Below are positions 34,541-43,958 of a stretch of DNA of 64,000 bases, one piece after another. Under the pieces are notes generated by a model. It was given only the letters and a program-made list of their open reading frames with translations, ran no database searches and was not told where the DNA came from. Origin of the DNA: Phycisphaerae bacterium (GTDB lineage Bacteria; Planctomycetota; Phycisphaerae; Phycisphaerales; UBA1924); assembly GCA_030429705.1 (NCBI GenBank), contig JAUIES010000003.1, positions 310,001-374,000 on the forward strand. Reading direction: 5' to 3'. Every line of letters begins with the position of its first letter. The first letter of the stretch is position 1. The translations under genes were made by a program, and so were the position numbers.

Positions 34541-37063
34541 ATGACTTATCGGACTCATGCGCGGTACGGCTGCGCTCTGGTCGCCGGACTCGCGTGCTCT
34601 GTCGCACAAGCACAGTTCCTGGATCACGCGACTTGCGCAGAAGACACCTGTGTGGAAGAGTTCACGCAAGGGCTTGAGAAGGAAATCGAACGCCAACTGT
34701 TCGCGTGGCTTCCCCAGGAACATCAGGAGGCGATTCTTGAAGCCTCACCTGCAGAACTGTGTGATCGCCTGCCCGACGACGCCGAACCGGCGGATGTCAC
34801 CTATAGCCATGTTGCGGGGTACATCAGTGAAGCAGGATTCAACGCGATGCCGATCGGTCGTCGCTTTATTCTTGCCAGCGTTGTGCGACTTGCCATTGAC
34901 GGCAGGCCCGCACCCGTGTTTTGCTTTGAACCGGGCAGCATCACCGAAGAAGAAGCCTACGCATTCAGCCTCGCATTCCACGGCGATGGCACCCGATTCC
35001 AGCAGAACAACCGATGGAACTCAACCGCGTTGAGCGGTGGGGGACTCTCGCAAGGTGACCCGACAATCATCACCTACTCCTTCCCCGCTGACGGCACATT
35101 CATTCCGAATCTTGGATTCGGTCTCGGATCAGGACCAAATACGCTTCACGCATGGTTGAACGGCATCTATGGCAGCCAGGCTGTCTGGCAGCCACTCTTT
35201 GATGGCGTATTCGAGCGATGGAGCGACCTCACCGGCCTTTCCTATGTCTATGAGCCAAATGACGATGGTTCAAACATGAACACTGGCGCTGGCGTGGCAG
35301 GCGTGCGCGGCGATGTTCGCATCGGGGCGTTCAACTTTGCCAACGATGGCAACGGCGGCGTGCTCGCATACAACAACTTCCCGCAGGACGGCGACATGGT
35401 GTTCGATGCCTTTGACACCTTTTACAACAACACCGGTGCCGGTTCGCTCCGCTTTCGCAATGTCGCATCCCACGAACACGGCCACGGGCTTGGCATGTTG
35501 CATGTCTGCCCGGCCAATGGCACCAAACTCATGGAGCCATTTGTCTCAACCGGATACGACGGACCTCAGATCGACGATATTCTGAACGGACAACGGCACT
35601 ACGGCGACCCCAACGAAGGCAACGACACTGCTGCAACCGCGACCGCCCTCGGAAACCCAGGCTTCGGTACTTCCGTCAACCAGATGAGTATCGATGACAA
35701 CAACGATATCGATTACTACTCGATCGATATCCCGGGTCCGCGGCAAGTGTTCGCCCAACTGACCCCCACCGGAGGCGAGTATCAACAAGGCTCGCAGACC
35801 GCGAGTTGCAACTCCGGCACACTCACCAACTACTCCGCTGTCCATGACCTCACCATCGATCTGATCGATTCCGATGGTGTGACCGTGCTCGCAACCGGAA
35901 ACGATACCGGTGTTGGAGAGGGTGAACTCACCTCAGCCGTCATGATTGATCCGGGTACCTACTACGCCCGCGTGCGCGGCGATTCAACCAACAGCATCCA
36001 ACTCTACAACCTCGGTTTCGTCGTGCTCACGCCTGCACCGCTGATTCTTGACGCCGCCGGCGAGATCCCCTCACCGGTGTCGCCCGGCGAAACTGCAGAC
36101 TTCGATGTGCGAATCATCGAAGTGTCGCAAACAGTCGTATCTGCAAACCTCCGATACCGCACCGACGGCGGGGCATACGCCTCCACGCCGTTGGTCCCGC
36201 AGGGGGGCGAACTCTACACCGCGACACTTCCGGCTTTCGCATGCGATGACAACCCCGAGTTCTACATCGAAGCAACCGGCTCGAGCGGCTATGTGGGCAT
36301 CTTCCCCGAAGACGGCGACACCTCGCCGCTCACAACCGTCGTTGGTGTCGAAGATGTCGTGATCAACGATGATGCTGAGACCAACATCGGCTGGACTGTT
36401 TCGGGCAATGCGTCCGATGGCCACTGGTCGCGCGGTGTACCCGTGGGTGGGGGTGATCGTGGCGATCCCGCAGCTGACGGCGACGGCTCGGGCGCCGCAT
36501 GGCTCACCGATAATGTCGATGGCAACTCCGATGTTGACAGCGGAACCACGACCATGACCAGCCCGACGCTCGATGCCTCTCATCCGGAAGCGCTCATCGA
36601 GTACTGGACCTGGCTCTCCAATGACACCGGCACCGGTGCTGGCGGCGACCCGCTCGTTGTCGAGATTTCCAATAACAACGGCGGCTCTTGGACACAACTC
36701 GAAGTCATCGGACCCGATGGACCTCAAGCAAGCGGAGGCTGGTTCTTCAGCTCGTTCCGTATCGCGGACTTCATCACACCCACGAATCAGTTCCGAATCC
36801 GGTTCACCGCTAGCGATACCGGCACCGCGTCCGTCGTCGAAGCTGGTGTGGATGGCGTTACGATCCGGGCGTTCGCATGCGAAGATGTCGCCGACTGCGT
36901 CGCCGACTTCAATGACGACGGCGAAGTCAACTTCTTCGATGTGCAGGAGTTCCTTGGTGCCTTCAGCGCCAACGACCAGTCTGCAGACCTCATCGACGAC
37001 GATGTATTCAACTTCTTCGATGTGCAGGAGTTCCTCGGACTCTTTGCCGCTGGTTGCCCATAA
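34541..37063 (+). CDS. Secreted matrixin-like metalloprotease with GC-type dockerin tail
   Basis: An 840-residue exported protein: signal peptide LVAGLACSVAQAQF, then a catalytic region with the metzincin zinc motif HEHGHGLGMLH (three His ligands and Glu) and a following LMEP that could be the Met-turn. A bacterial pre-peptidase-like beta domain (about residues 365-490, DDNNDIDYYSIDIPGPRQVFAQL) and further Ig-like/jelly-roll regions follow. The C-terminus has two copies of NFFDVQEFLG and ends LFAAGCP, the GC-type dockerin. The two copies are encoded by near-identical DNA of about 26 bases. It probably degrades extracellular protein and is held at the cell surface by its tail. A terminator follows. 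The gene is monocistronic. Confidence 0.9.
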   Translation: MTYRTHARYGCALVAGLACSVAQAQFLDHATCAEDTCVEEFTQGLEKEIERQLFAWLPQEHQEAILEASPAELCDRLPDDAEPADVTYSHVAGYISEAGFNAMPIGRRFILASVVRLAIDGRPAPVFCFEPGSITEEEAYAFSLAFHGDGTRFQQNNRWNSTALSGGGLSQGDPTIITYSFPADGTFIPNLGFGLGSGPNTLHAWLNGIYGSQAVWQPLFDGVFERWSDLTGLSYVYEPNDDGSNMNTGAGVAGVRGDVRIGAFNFANDGNGGVLAYNNFPQDGDMVFDAFDTFYNNTGAGSLRFRNVASHEHGHGLGMLHVCPANGTKLMEPFVSTGYDGPQIDDILNGQRHYGDPNEGNDTAATATALGNPGFGTSVNQMSIDDNNDIDYYSIDIPGPRQVFAQLTPTGGEYQQGSQTASCNSGTLTNYSAVHDLTIDLIDSDGVTVLATGNDTGVGEGELTSAVMIDPGTYYARVRGDSTNSIQLYNLGFVVLTPAPLILDAAGEIPSPVSPGETADFDVRIIEVSQTVVSANLRYRTDGGAYASTPLVPQGGELYTATLPAFACDDNPEFYIEATGSSGYVGIFPEDGDTSPLTTVVGVEDVVINDDAETNIGWTVSGNASDGHWSRGVPVGGGDRGDPAADGDGSGAAWLTDNVDGNSDVDSGTTTMTSPTLDASHPEALIEYWTWLSNDTGTGAGGDPLVVEISNNNGGSWTQLEVIGPDGPQASGGWFFSSFRIADFITPTNQFRIRFTASDTGTASVVEAGVDGVTIRAFACEDVADCVADFNDDGEVNFFDVQEFLGAFSANDQSADLIDDDVFNFFDVQEFLGLFAAGCP

Positions 37064-37094
37064 GCGCTGGGCCCGATTCGTATGATTTGATCCA

Positions 37095-37122
37095 AGAGAG
37101 GCCTTCGGGCCTCTCTTTTTTT
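37095..37122 (+). terminator. Rho-independent terminator after the matrixin-like gene
   Basis: Stem AGAGAGGCC/GGCCTCTCT (9 bp) with a TTCG loop, then seven T. It starts 31 bases after the protease stop codon and ends 68 bases before the next start. Confidence 0.92.
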
Positions 37123-37190
37123 GCGTGGGTATGATTGAACGGGACAAATCAACGGTGCTGCCACAAGACAGCCCAGTTATGGAGAAGACC

Positions 37191-38210
37191 ATGAAGCGAG
37201 TATTTGGAATCGTCGGGCTCTTGCTGGTGACCGCTGCCAGTGCCATCGCGGAGCCGATCAATCGGTATTGCCCGATCGGAAAGGAATCGATCCAAAAAAG
37301 TGCCGGCACGATCACCTATCAGGGCCGCGAAATCGGTTTCTGCTGCCCGGGCTGTGACGATATGTTTTTGGCGTGGGACGACAAGCGCAAAGCCGAGTTT
37401 GTCGCACTGGCACTCGCCAAGAAAGAACCACATGACGATAAACCGGCAGTCACCAGCGAACCTGTTGCAGCTCCCACATTGGTATCCATTCACCCCTTCC
37501 CGCTCAACACCTGCGCAGTCAGCGGCGAAGAGTTGGGCGATGACGCACAGGTCCGTGAGTACGACGGCCGCGAAGTGAAGTTCTGCTGCAAGCGTTGCGC
37601 CGCCAAGTACGAAGCCAACCCATCACAATACAACGAGTCGATCGATGAACAAATCAAGACTGCGCAGCGTGTCGGCTATCCGCTGACGACCTGCCCGTTG
37701 TCGGGTGCGTCCTTTTTCAAAGAAGGCAAGTTCACTGGTGTCGAAGTCGTTCATAAGAACCGACTCGTCAGGTTCTGCTGTAACGGGTGTGCAGGAAAGT
37801 TTACCGCCAACCCTGCTCCGGTGTTTGCCAAGTTGGATGCGGCGATCGTTGCTCAGCAATCCGCAGCCTACCCGCTTTCAACCTGTGTCGTGGGTGGTGA
37901 TTCGATCAAGGCAGACAGCAAACCAGTCAATCTGATCTATGCAAATCGACTGTACAAGTTGTGCTGTGCAAGTTGTACAAACGGCTTTGCCAAGAACCCA
38001 TCCAAGTATGTTCAAGCGCTCGATGTCGCGTATGCCAAGGCTCTGCGCGCTGCGCCGCCGCTGCAGACATGCGCTATCTCGGGCGAAGCGCTCGATGGCG
38101 ATGCGATCGAAGTCGTTGCGGGCAGCAAGTTGTACCGTTTCTGCTGTGATCGATGCGCCGGCAAGTTCCGCGCCAATCCCGACATGTTGGCTGGGAAAAT
38201 CTCAGACTGA
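37191..38210 (+). CDS. Secreted protein with five Cys-rich TRASH/YHS-like repeats
   Basis: A 339-residue exported protein (signal VFGIVGLLLVTAASAIAEP). The mature chain is five repeats of about 65 residues. Each begins with a single Cys and ends with a CCxxC motif: CPIGKE...FCCPGC, CAVSGEE...FCCKRC, CPLSGAS...FCCNGC, CVVGGDS...LCCASC, CAISGEA...FCCDRC. This is the pattern of TRASH/YHS-type metal-binding domains, which bind soft metals such as copper, silver or zinc. A multi-domain exported form could buffer or relay metal in the periplasm. GGAGAAG precedes ATG 37191. It is not in an operon, and a terminator follows it. The metal cannot be told from sequence. Confidence 0.86.
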   Translation: MKRVFGIVGLLLVTAASAIAEPINRYCPIGKESIQKSAGTITYQGREIGFCCPGCDDMFLAWDDKRKAEFVALALAKKEPHDDKPAVTSEPVAAPTLVSIHPFPLNTCAVSGEELGDDAQVREYDGREVKFCCKRCAAKYEANPSQYNESIDEQIKTAQRVGYPLTTCPLSGASFFKEGKFTGVEVVHKNRLVRFCCNGCAGKFTANPAPVFAKLDAAIVAQQSAAYPLSTCVVGGDSIKADSKPVNLIYANRLYKLCCASCTNGFAKNPSKYVQALDVAYAKALRAAPPLQTCAISGEALDGDAIEVVAGSKLYRFCCDRCAGKFRANPDMLAGKISD

Positions 38211-38234
38211 TTGAAAACGCGTCGAGACAATCTC

Positions 38235-38267
38235 AATCGACCGCCCGATGGGCGGTCGATTTTTTTA
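38235..38267 (+). terminator. Rho-independent terminator after the Cys-repeat gene
   Basis: A 12-bp stem, AATCGACCGCCC paired with GGGCGGTCGATT, with a 3-base loop, followed by T residues to about 38267. It lies 24 bases after the stop codon and just overlaps the stop of the convergent ppc gene. Confidence 0.9.
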
Positions 38268-40946
38268 TCCCGTGCTTTGCATTGCAGCCGCGAGCGCGTT
38301 GACACTGAGTTGAATTGCATCCTTCAAATCAGCATCCGGTTCCGTTCGCCAGCGACGCAGCAGTTCAATCTGGATGACATTGATCAAATCGGTATCCACA
38401 TTGCGCTGGACAATGAGATCGCGTATGACCGGGTTGTTGTCGAGGAGCGCTGCCTGACCGGTGATAGCCAGAACCGCTCGTTCTGCATCTTCAAACTCGC
38501 GAGCGATCTGTTCATGAACCGCTGTGCCGGTCAAACCAGCGTACCACCGCGCGATGGGCAGCCGGGCTCGCGCCATTTCCTGCTGCGCGTTGTCGATGAG
38601 CGTTGTGAACATGCCGCCCGCTCGGTAGAGCGTTCGGCACAGGTTCAAAAGCGTGTCGTCGTGCATCACATGGTCACGAAACGCAGCTCCAAGGCCGTAC
38701 CACCCGGGCGCGGTGTATCTCATCTGCGTCCACGAGAACACCCACGGAATCGCTCGCAGATTTGCAAACTGAAGTGAACCGCCCGAGCGTGACACCGGTC
38801 GAGATGCCATGGGCATGTCGCCGATATGCATGACCGGCGACGACGCCTCGAACCAATCCCAGAATCCAGGATCATCAATCAGCGTACGGTACGCTTCCAT
38901 CGATCTGGCACCCAGCAAGTTCATCATGGGTGCAAACGCATCATCAACTGATTCCGACGAACCTTGGTCAGAAAGCGCGCAGGTCATGGCGTTGACAATC
39001 TGCTCCAAGTGTCGGCGTGCGATTTCGGGCATCGCATAGCGAAACGAAATGACCTCGCCCTGCTCTGTGAACCGAATCGAGCCGGTGTTGCTGCCGCGTG
39101 GGCTCGAGAGGATCGCTCGGTGTGCGCGTCCTCCGCCGCGGGCGACCGTACCCCCCCGCCCGTGAAAGAACCGGAAGCCAATGTCGTTCGCCTGACACAC
39201 CTCGGCAAGGGTTGCCTGAGCCTGGTGCAGACGCCAATTGGCTTGCCAGTATCCACCATCCTTGTTGCTGTCCGAATACCCGAGCATGATCTCTTGAAAT
39301 CCACCGCGCGCTGCAAGGTGTTCGCGGTACGGCCCATCCTGATAGAGTCGTTCCATCACCGCTGCACCACCGGTGAGATCTTCAACCGTTTCAAAGAGCG
39401 GCGAGACATCCATCAAACTTTGTGTCTCATCGCTGTGCCGTCGCCACAAACCGCGTTCACGCAACAGCACGAGGACCTCAAGCAGATCACTCGCGTCGCT
39501 GGTCATACTGACGACATACGAGCCAAGGCAGGCCGGATCGCGTGCCTGAGCGTCTGCAAGAACATCAAGCAGTGCGAGCAGTTCGATTGTTTTTTCGGTC
39601 AGCCCGCTCCGATCGTGCCCGACCAGTGGGCGTCCCGTTTGCAACTCACGCTCAAGGACCACCAAACGCTCAGACTCAGGCAACTCGGCGTAGTTTGCGA
39701 CCACGCCGGCAACGCGGAAGAGTTCATCGAGTACGGCTTCGTGGACGGCACTGTGCTGGCGAATGTCGAGTGCTGCGGTGTGGAATCCAAATGTACGGGC
39801 TTGCGCGAGGAGGGCCGGAAGCAAGCCGTGATCAGCCACCTCAGTCAGATTGGCAAATCGGAGCGCTTCACCGATGCATTCCAGATCTGCAACGAGTCGG
39901 TCAGCGTGGTATCCGCTTGCCTCAAGATCTTGAAGCCGATTGAGCATGCCTGCGATCTTGACGCGGAACGGTTCTCGCGTGATATGCCGCGCTCGATGCG
40001 GGTCGAGCGGTAACTCAGTCTGATCGCGCTCAATCGACTCGACCAACGCGGGTAACACCCGGATACGGCGCTGCGAGACACTGAGCGTCCGAAACAGCGT
40101 CATCAGGCTCTGCGTGAGGCGGTTGATCGCCGCATCACGCATCAGATCGAGCGCTTGTTTCGTCACCGCAGCTGTCACATTCGGATTCCCGTCACGATCG
40201 CCCCCGATCCAGGATCGATAACGAACAATCGGTCGCGCGCCGGCATCAATCGGTGTGTCGTAACAGGCGGCGGTCGACTCGGCAAGGTCGTCGTACAGCA
40301 TCGGCACCGCGTCCCAGATTGTCCCCGCCAGAAAGTGAAGCCCGTTGCGAATCTCATCGATCACATCGAGCCCGCGCGAGCGGATTTCATCGGTGCCAAA
40401 GAGCACACTCAGCGTCTGCCGGGCGCGCGATTCGAGCCTCTGTTCACCCGATCGCCCGGCGTGTTCGCGGGCAAACAGAATGTCGCCGATCTCCTGCTGT
40501 TTTGTGAGTACCGCCCGCCGCCGCGCTTCGGTCGGATGTGCTGTCAGCGTGGGCTGAATATCGAGCCGTTGCATGATGGACGCAACCTGCTCACGCGTCA
40601 CGCCCTTGTTGGCGAGCGTTTCGATCGCATCTCGGATCGACTCAGGACGCCCCTCGCGCGACTCGTCTTCGCGGCGGCGATTGACCCGCACGATGTGTAC
40701 CTGCTCGGCCTTGTTGCGCAGGTGAAATCGTATCGTGTGCCGCTTGAGCATTTCGCGCAGTTGATCCGTCGACATATCGCTCATAGGCGCAAAAACCGAG
40801 GGGTCCAGCGGCGTTTCGGTCGGCCAGTCCACAACCTGATCGGCAACACGCCGCACCCCGTCTTCGACGCTGGTGTCGCGTTCGTCGAGCACTTCGTCAA
40901 GTCGATCGAACAGCCATTGCATGTCATCAGTCAGCGCTTGGTGCAT
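38265..40946 (-). CDS. ppc: Phosphoenolpyruvate carboxylase
   Basis: An 893-residue enzyme that carboxylates PEP with bicarbonate to oxaloacetate, refilling the citrate cycle. Family landmarks are all visible: LTAHPTEARRR (catalytic His region), WIGGDRDGNPNVTA, EIMLGYSDSNKDGGYWQANW, FFHGRGGTVARGGGRAHRAI, and a C-terminal region ending NALAAAMQSTG that corresponds to the effector-site tail. The length is normal. It starts 19 bp downstream of the mgtE stop, so mgtE and ppc likely form one transcript; PEPC needs Mg2+. Confidence 0.97.
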   Translation of the reverse strand: MHQALTDDMQWLFDRLDEVLDERDTSVEDGVRRVADQVVDWPTETPLDPSVFAPMSDMSTDQLREMLKRHTIRFHLRNKAEQVHIVRVNRRREDESREGRPESIRDAIETLANKGVTREQVASIMQRLDIQPTLTAHPTEARRRAVLTKQQEIGDILFAREHAGRSGEQRLESRARQTLSVLFGTDEIRSRGLDVIDEIRNGLHFLAGTIWDAVPMLYDDLAESTAACYDTPIDAGARPIVRYRSWIGGDRDGNPNVTAAVTKQALDLMRDAAINRLTQSLMTLFRTLSVSQRRIRVLPALVESIERDQTELPLDPHRARHITREPFRVKIAGMLNRLQDLEASGYHADRLVADLECIGEALRFANLTEVADHGLLPALLAQARTFGFHTAALDIRQHSAVHEAVLDELFRVAGVVANYAELPESERLVVLERELQTGRPLVGHDRSGLTEKTIELLALLDVLADAQARDPACLGSYVVSMTSDASDLLEVLVLLRERGLWRRHSDETQSLMDVSPLFETVEDLTGGAAVMERLYQDGPYREHLAARGGFQEIMLGYSDSNKDGGYWQANWRLHQAQATLAEVCQANDIGFRFFHGRGGTVARGGGRAHRAILSSPRGSNTGSIRFTEQGEVISFRYAMPEIARRHLEQIVNAMTCALSDQGSSESVDDAFAPMMNLLGARSMEAYRTLIDDPGFWDWFEASSPVMHIGDMPMASRPVSRSGGSLQFANLRAIPWVFSWTQMRYTAPGWYGLGAAFRDHVMHDDTLLNLCRTLYRAGGMFTTLIDNAQQEMARARLPIARWYAGLTGTAVHEQIAREFEDAERAVLAITGQAALLDNNPVIRDLIVQRNVDTDLINVIQIELLRRWRTEPDADLKDAIQLSVNALAAAMQSTG

Positions 40947-40964
40947 GGTGGGGGAAACCTTTGT

Positions 40965-42359
40965 CTAAGAGGTGGTCGCCGAGCCGCCAAGGATGGCGAT
41001 CGCGATGAGAAAGTAGATTGTCAAGCCGCTCACATCCATCAAGGTCGCCACGAGCGGCGTACTCGAGGTGGCCGGGTCGAGCCCGAGCCTCCGCAGCAGG
41101 ATCGGCAGCATCGAGCCGACCATCGTTGCCCAGGTCACGATGACCACCACCGAGACACCAACCGCAACGCCCACGCGTGCGGGCTGTTCGACATGAGCGA
41201 AACCGACCATGTTCGCAACACTGACTGCAAAAAAGCCGAGGATACTCAGCAGCACGCCGAGGCCGAAGCCCGTTATCAACTCGCGGCCCGCCACGCGCGC
41301 CCATGCGCCCGGCGAGACTTCATCGAGAGAAAGCGCTCGCACAAGAATCGTCGCTGCCTGACTGCCGGTGTTGCCGCCGCAACTGATGACCAGCGGGATA
41401 AACAGGGCGAGGACCGCCACTCTCGAGATCATGCCTTCAAAGAGGCCCATGACCCCGATCGTCCCGATCTGCATGACGAACAGGAGCGCCAGCCACACCC
41501 CGCGCTTGCGAATCATGGACCCATACGACACATTGAGGTAGGGTTCGCCGAGTGCTTCCATGCCGCCGAGTTTCTGAAGGTCTTCCGTAAACTCTTCTTC
41601 AGCCACATCCGCGATGTCGTCAAAGGTCACAATCCCGACGAGCACGCCGCGCGAATCGACGACCGGCAAAGCCGTGCGGTCATAGCGCCCCATCATGCGG
41701 ACGGCTTCTTCACGGTCGTCGGCGGCGGTGAGCGTGACAAACTCGCTGTCCATGATCGAATCGACAGCCGAGGCAGGATCGGACAGGAGGATGTCACGAA
41801 TCGGCAGGTCATCAATCAACTGCCCGCGTTGGTCGATGACAAACACCCAGTCGATCGTTTCTGCATCATGCCCCCAGCGTCGGATCTGATCGATCGCCTG
41901 TTGCACGCTCCAGTCAGGTCGCACGCGGACATAGTCGGGTGTCATCAGTCGCCCGACGCTCTCGACCGGGTAGTTGAGAATGGTCTGGGTGACGCGGCGT
42001 GACTCGGGGGTCAGCCGGGCCATGATGTGCTTGGCAACTTCACTGGGTAGTTCGTCGAGCAAACGGGCCCGGTCGTCGGGGTCCATCTCTTCGATGACGC
42101 GGCTGGACCGCTCGTCGCCGAGCGTCGTGATCAACTGTTCCTGTGTTTCGGGTGTCAGCTCGCTGAAGACATCGGCAGCCTCGTCGCGCGGCAACACCCG
42201 AAACGCCAGGGCCGCCAGCGGGCCGTCGAGGGCCACGATCACCTCCGCAGCGTCAGCCGCTGGGAGCGTGCGCAAAGCATCGCGCACCTCGCGATACGCC
42301 TGCGCTTCAAGCAGGTTTGCGATATCCGGGACGAGCAGGTTGGCGGTGGGACTGACCAT
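40965..42359 (-). CDS. mgtE: Magnesium transporter MgtE
   Basis: A 464-residue membrane protein with the MgtE layout: an N-terminal superhelical domain (ADAAEVIVALDGPLAALAFRVL, EMDPDDRARLLDELPSEV), a CBS pair (about 140-260, with LPIRDILLSDPASAVDSIMDSEFVTL and ALPVVDSRGVLVGIVTFDDIAD), and about five C-terminal transmembrane helices. The pore motif region LFIPLVISCGGNTGSQAATI matches the family's G-N-x-G-S-Q signature. It imports Mg2+, gated by cytoplasmic Mg2+ on the CBS and N domains. It lies directly upstream of ppc on the same strand. Confidence 0.96.
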   Translation of the reverse strand: MVSPTANLLVPDIANLLEAQAYREVRDALRTLPAADAAEVIVALDGPLAALAFRVLPRDEAADVFSELTPETQEQLITTLGDERSSRVIEEMDPDDRARLLDELPSEVAKHIMARLTPESRRVTQTILNYPVESVGRLMTPDYVRVRPDWSVQQAIDQIRRWGHDAETIDWVFVIDQRGQLIDDLPIRDILLSDPASAVDSIMDSEFVTLTAADDREEAVRMMGRYDRTALPVVDSRGVLVGIVTFDDIADVAEEEFTEDLQKLGGMEALGEPYLNVSYGSMIRKRGVWLALLFVMQIGTIGVMGLFEGMISRVAVLALFIPLVISCGGNTGSQAATILVRALSLDEVSPGAWARVAGRELITGFGLGVLLSILGFFAVSVANMVGFAHVEQPARVGVAVGVSVVVIVTWATMVGSMLPILLRRLGLDPATSSTPLVATLMDVSGLTIYFLIAIAILGGSATTS

Positions 42360-42435
42360 GCGAGCGAGATGGTATGCGAGGCACCGCAGACGGTTGCCTC
42401 ATGGATCCCGTCTTCAGCGCGCAGTGCGATCAACC

Positions 42436-42525
42436 GGTGCCACCATCCACCGTCTTCGGCGCGTGGTGCTTCGTTCGCGGCCCACCCAAAGACACGACGG
42501 GCAGAAGACCGCCGGTCGTGGCACC
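42436..42525. repeat. 90-bp palindromic repeat element (copy 1)
   Basis: The ends GGTGCCACCATCCACCG... and ...CCGGTCGTGGCACC are imperfect inverted repeats of about 22 bp. The same 90-bp unit occurs at 44437-44526 and a left half at 43324-43360. It fills most of the gap between mgtE and the PIG-L gene and could fold as a long hairpin in RNA. It has open frames on both strands that I treat as fortuitous. Confidence 0.85.
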
Positions 42526-42530
42526 CGTTG

Positions 42531-43280
42531 CTAACTCAGGCAGCCGAGCCCCGTCAGTCCGACGGGCTCTTTCGTGAAGAACGGCTCGCCCGACTCGGTC
42601 CCGATGCGGCTGCCAAAGTACTTCCCGCTCGCCTCCACCCACTCGACGACCGCGCGGTTCTTCTCAGGAATGACGAACTGGGTTTCATACGCCTCGATCG
42701 CCCTGGTCTTGGTCGTGGCAAACCCCGTGGTGTCCATGATGAACGACGGGTCGGCCACCCACCGCAGATGCGTCGCGTAGTAATAAAAGAACCAGCGCGG
42801 GTAGATCGGCTCTCCGAGCCGATGCGCCTTGCCCGTCCAAAGATCCACTGGGGGGGGCATGTCCACCTTGGTCAGTTTGGCATCAAACCGGGCGTCTTCG
42901 GCGATCCGCGTCACCGCCCGGTGATCGGGATGCGCATCCTCGAAGTAAGTTACAAAAACAACATCGGCCTGATGGGCCCGGATGACCCCCGCAAACGCGT
43001 GCCGGGCTTCAACCGTGTGTTCGACGGTCCGGTTCGGCAGGCCCAGCAGCCACCGCCGCACGGGTTTGGCATCCGGAAAACCTGCGTTGGCTTCGTTGAA
43101 GACATCCAGGGCCGCCGCCGCTTCGATGGTGCGCTGCTCCACCGACCCGAGCGGCGTCGGCTCGCCGTTGGTGACATCAAGCAGCAACACATCGTGCCCC
43201 TGCCGGGCGAGTTTGGCGATGGTCCCGCCCATACCGAGTTCCTGATCGTCGGGATGTGGCCCAATCACAAGTACATTCAT
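42531..43280 (-). CDS. PIG-L/LmbE-family deacetylase
   Basis: A 249-residue protein starting MNVLVIGPHPDDQELGMGGT, which holds the zinc-binding PHPDDxE motif, and continuing with VTYFEDAHPDHRAV (second His motif HPDH). The family removes acetyl groups from N-acetylglucosamine derivatives or thiol precursors (BshB/MshB type) using zinc. I start it at ATG 43280, because the longer frame runs back through repeat sequence. Its codons for HRLGEPIYPR contain the hairpin repeat also seen at 43418 and 52680. The substrate is not clear. Confidence 0.9.
   Translation of the reverse strand: MNVLVIGPHPDDQELGMGGTIAKLARQGHDVLLLDVTNGEPTPLGSVEQRTIEAAAALDVFNEANAGFPDAKPVRRWLLGLPNRTVEHTVEARHAFAGVIRAHQADVVFVTYFEDAHPDHRAVTRIAEDARFDAKLTKVDMPPPVDLWTGKAHRLGEPIYPRWFFYYYATHLRWVADPSFIMDTTGFATTKTRAIEAYETQFVIPEKNRAVVEWVEASGKYFGSRIGTESGEPFFTKEPVGLTGLGCLS
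42799..42826. repeat. Hairpin repeat (copy 1, inside PIG-L coding sequence)
   Basis: GGGTAGA followed by a perfect 7-bp stem TCGGCTC/GAGCCGA around loop TCC. It matches copies at 43418 and 52680 except for paired stem changes. Confidence 0.8.
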
Positions 43281-43323
43281 GCCCCAAGCGTAGTGGGGCG
43301 GATGGGCCGAGGCTCGCCATACC

Positions 43324-43360
43324 GGTGCCACCACCCGCCGTCTTCGGCGCGTGGTGTTCG
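43324..43360. repeat. Left half of the 90-bp palindromic element (partial copy)
   Basis: Begins GGTGCCACCACCCGCCG and matches the first ~37 bases of the 90-bp repeat; the right arm is missing. It sits in the 309-base gap 43281-43589, which also holds a hairpin repeat at 43418-43445 but no gene I can support. Confidence 0.75.
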
Positions 43361-43417
43361 GTGGGATCGGTACGCAGAGGTGGCAGAAGGACGCAGAGGA
43401 CGCGGAGAGTCGCTCCT

Positions 43418-43445
43418 GGGTAGATCGCCTCTCCGAGGCGAGTCT
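43418..43445. repeat. Hairpin repeat (copy 2)
   Basis: GGGTAGA followed by the 7-bp stem TCGCCTC/GAGGCGA with loop TCC. Compared with the other copies, two stem positions change and the opposite strand changes to keep pairing. Confidence 0.8.
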
Positions 43446-43589
43446 CATGCTCGCCCGCCAAATCAATCGCCTCGTCACATCGAAGCCTCCGCCCGTACCC
43501 TCGCCCCAGTGAGCCGCACGCGATGCACCTCACCTTCATCACCAGCCAGCGGCATCGGCCCGCGAAAGGGGGGCGTCGATCAAGGTTAC

Positions 43590-43958
43590 TCAGTCGAAGT
43601 CCGGCTCGGGGGCGGCCTGCCGACCAAGCGACGCGAGGAAGAGGATCACGATCGGGGCGAGCAGAATGCCGTTCATGATGAGCCCCGCATTCGTGATGCG
43701 GTCTGCGTTCTCCCATGTTGTCGTACCAACTGCATCGGATACTTTGAGTTCCACCAAAGCAGCGGTCGCATCGCACGCTTCGTTAGAGCACGACCATGGT
43801 TCGAGTTCGAACGACCGAATCGACTTGTTCAACAGGCCCATATTGCTCATGGCAACCACAGGCCAGCCGATCACGCTGAACACCAGCATCAGCGGCACCA
43901 TGATGGTGAGCACCGTGCCATAGGCCTTGGCGGTCGGGCGACGATCGAAGAACTTCAT
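43590..43958 (-). CDS. Two-helix membrane protein of unknown function
   Basis: A 122-residue protein with two transmembrane segments (YGTVLTIMVPLMLVFSVIGW and NGILLAPIVILFLASL) flanking an extracytoplasmic loop of about 60 residues with a Cys pair (WSCSNEACDA). The N-terminus is basic and the C-terminus short (RQAAPEPDFD). ATG 43958 follows CTGGAGATATGCG, a good ribosome-binding site. No family is recognised. The longer upstream frames on this strand run through the 21-bp repeat and look fortuitous. Confidence 0.6.
   Translation of the reverse strand: MKFFDRRPTAKAYGTVLTIMVPLMLVFSVIGWPVVAMSNMGLLNKSIRSFELEPWSCSNEACDATAALVELKVSDAVGTTTWENADRITNAGLIMNGILLAPIVILFLASLGRQAAPEPDFD

Noticed and set aside
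36071-37315. 414-codon minus-strand frame opposite the matrixin-like protease
   Set aside because: Antisense to a protein with signal peptide, zinc motif and dockerin tail; also crosses the terminator at 37095.
40155-42002. Long plus-strand open frame (615 codons) opposite ppc and mgtE
   Set aside because: It lies antisense to two genes with full-length family motifs; basic, His-rich composition with no domain. GC-rich codon bias creates such frames.
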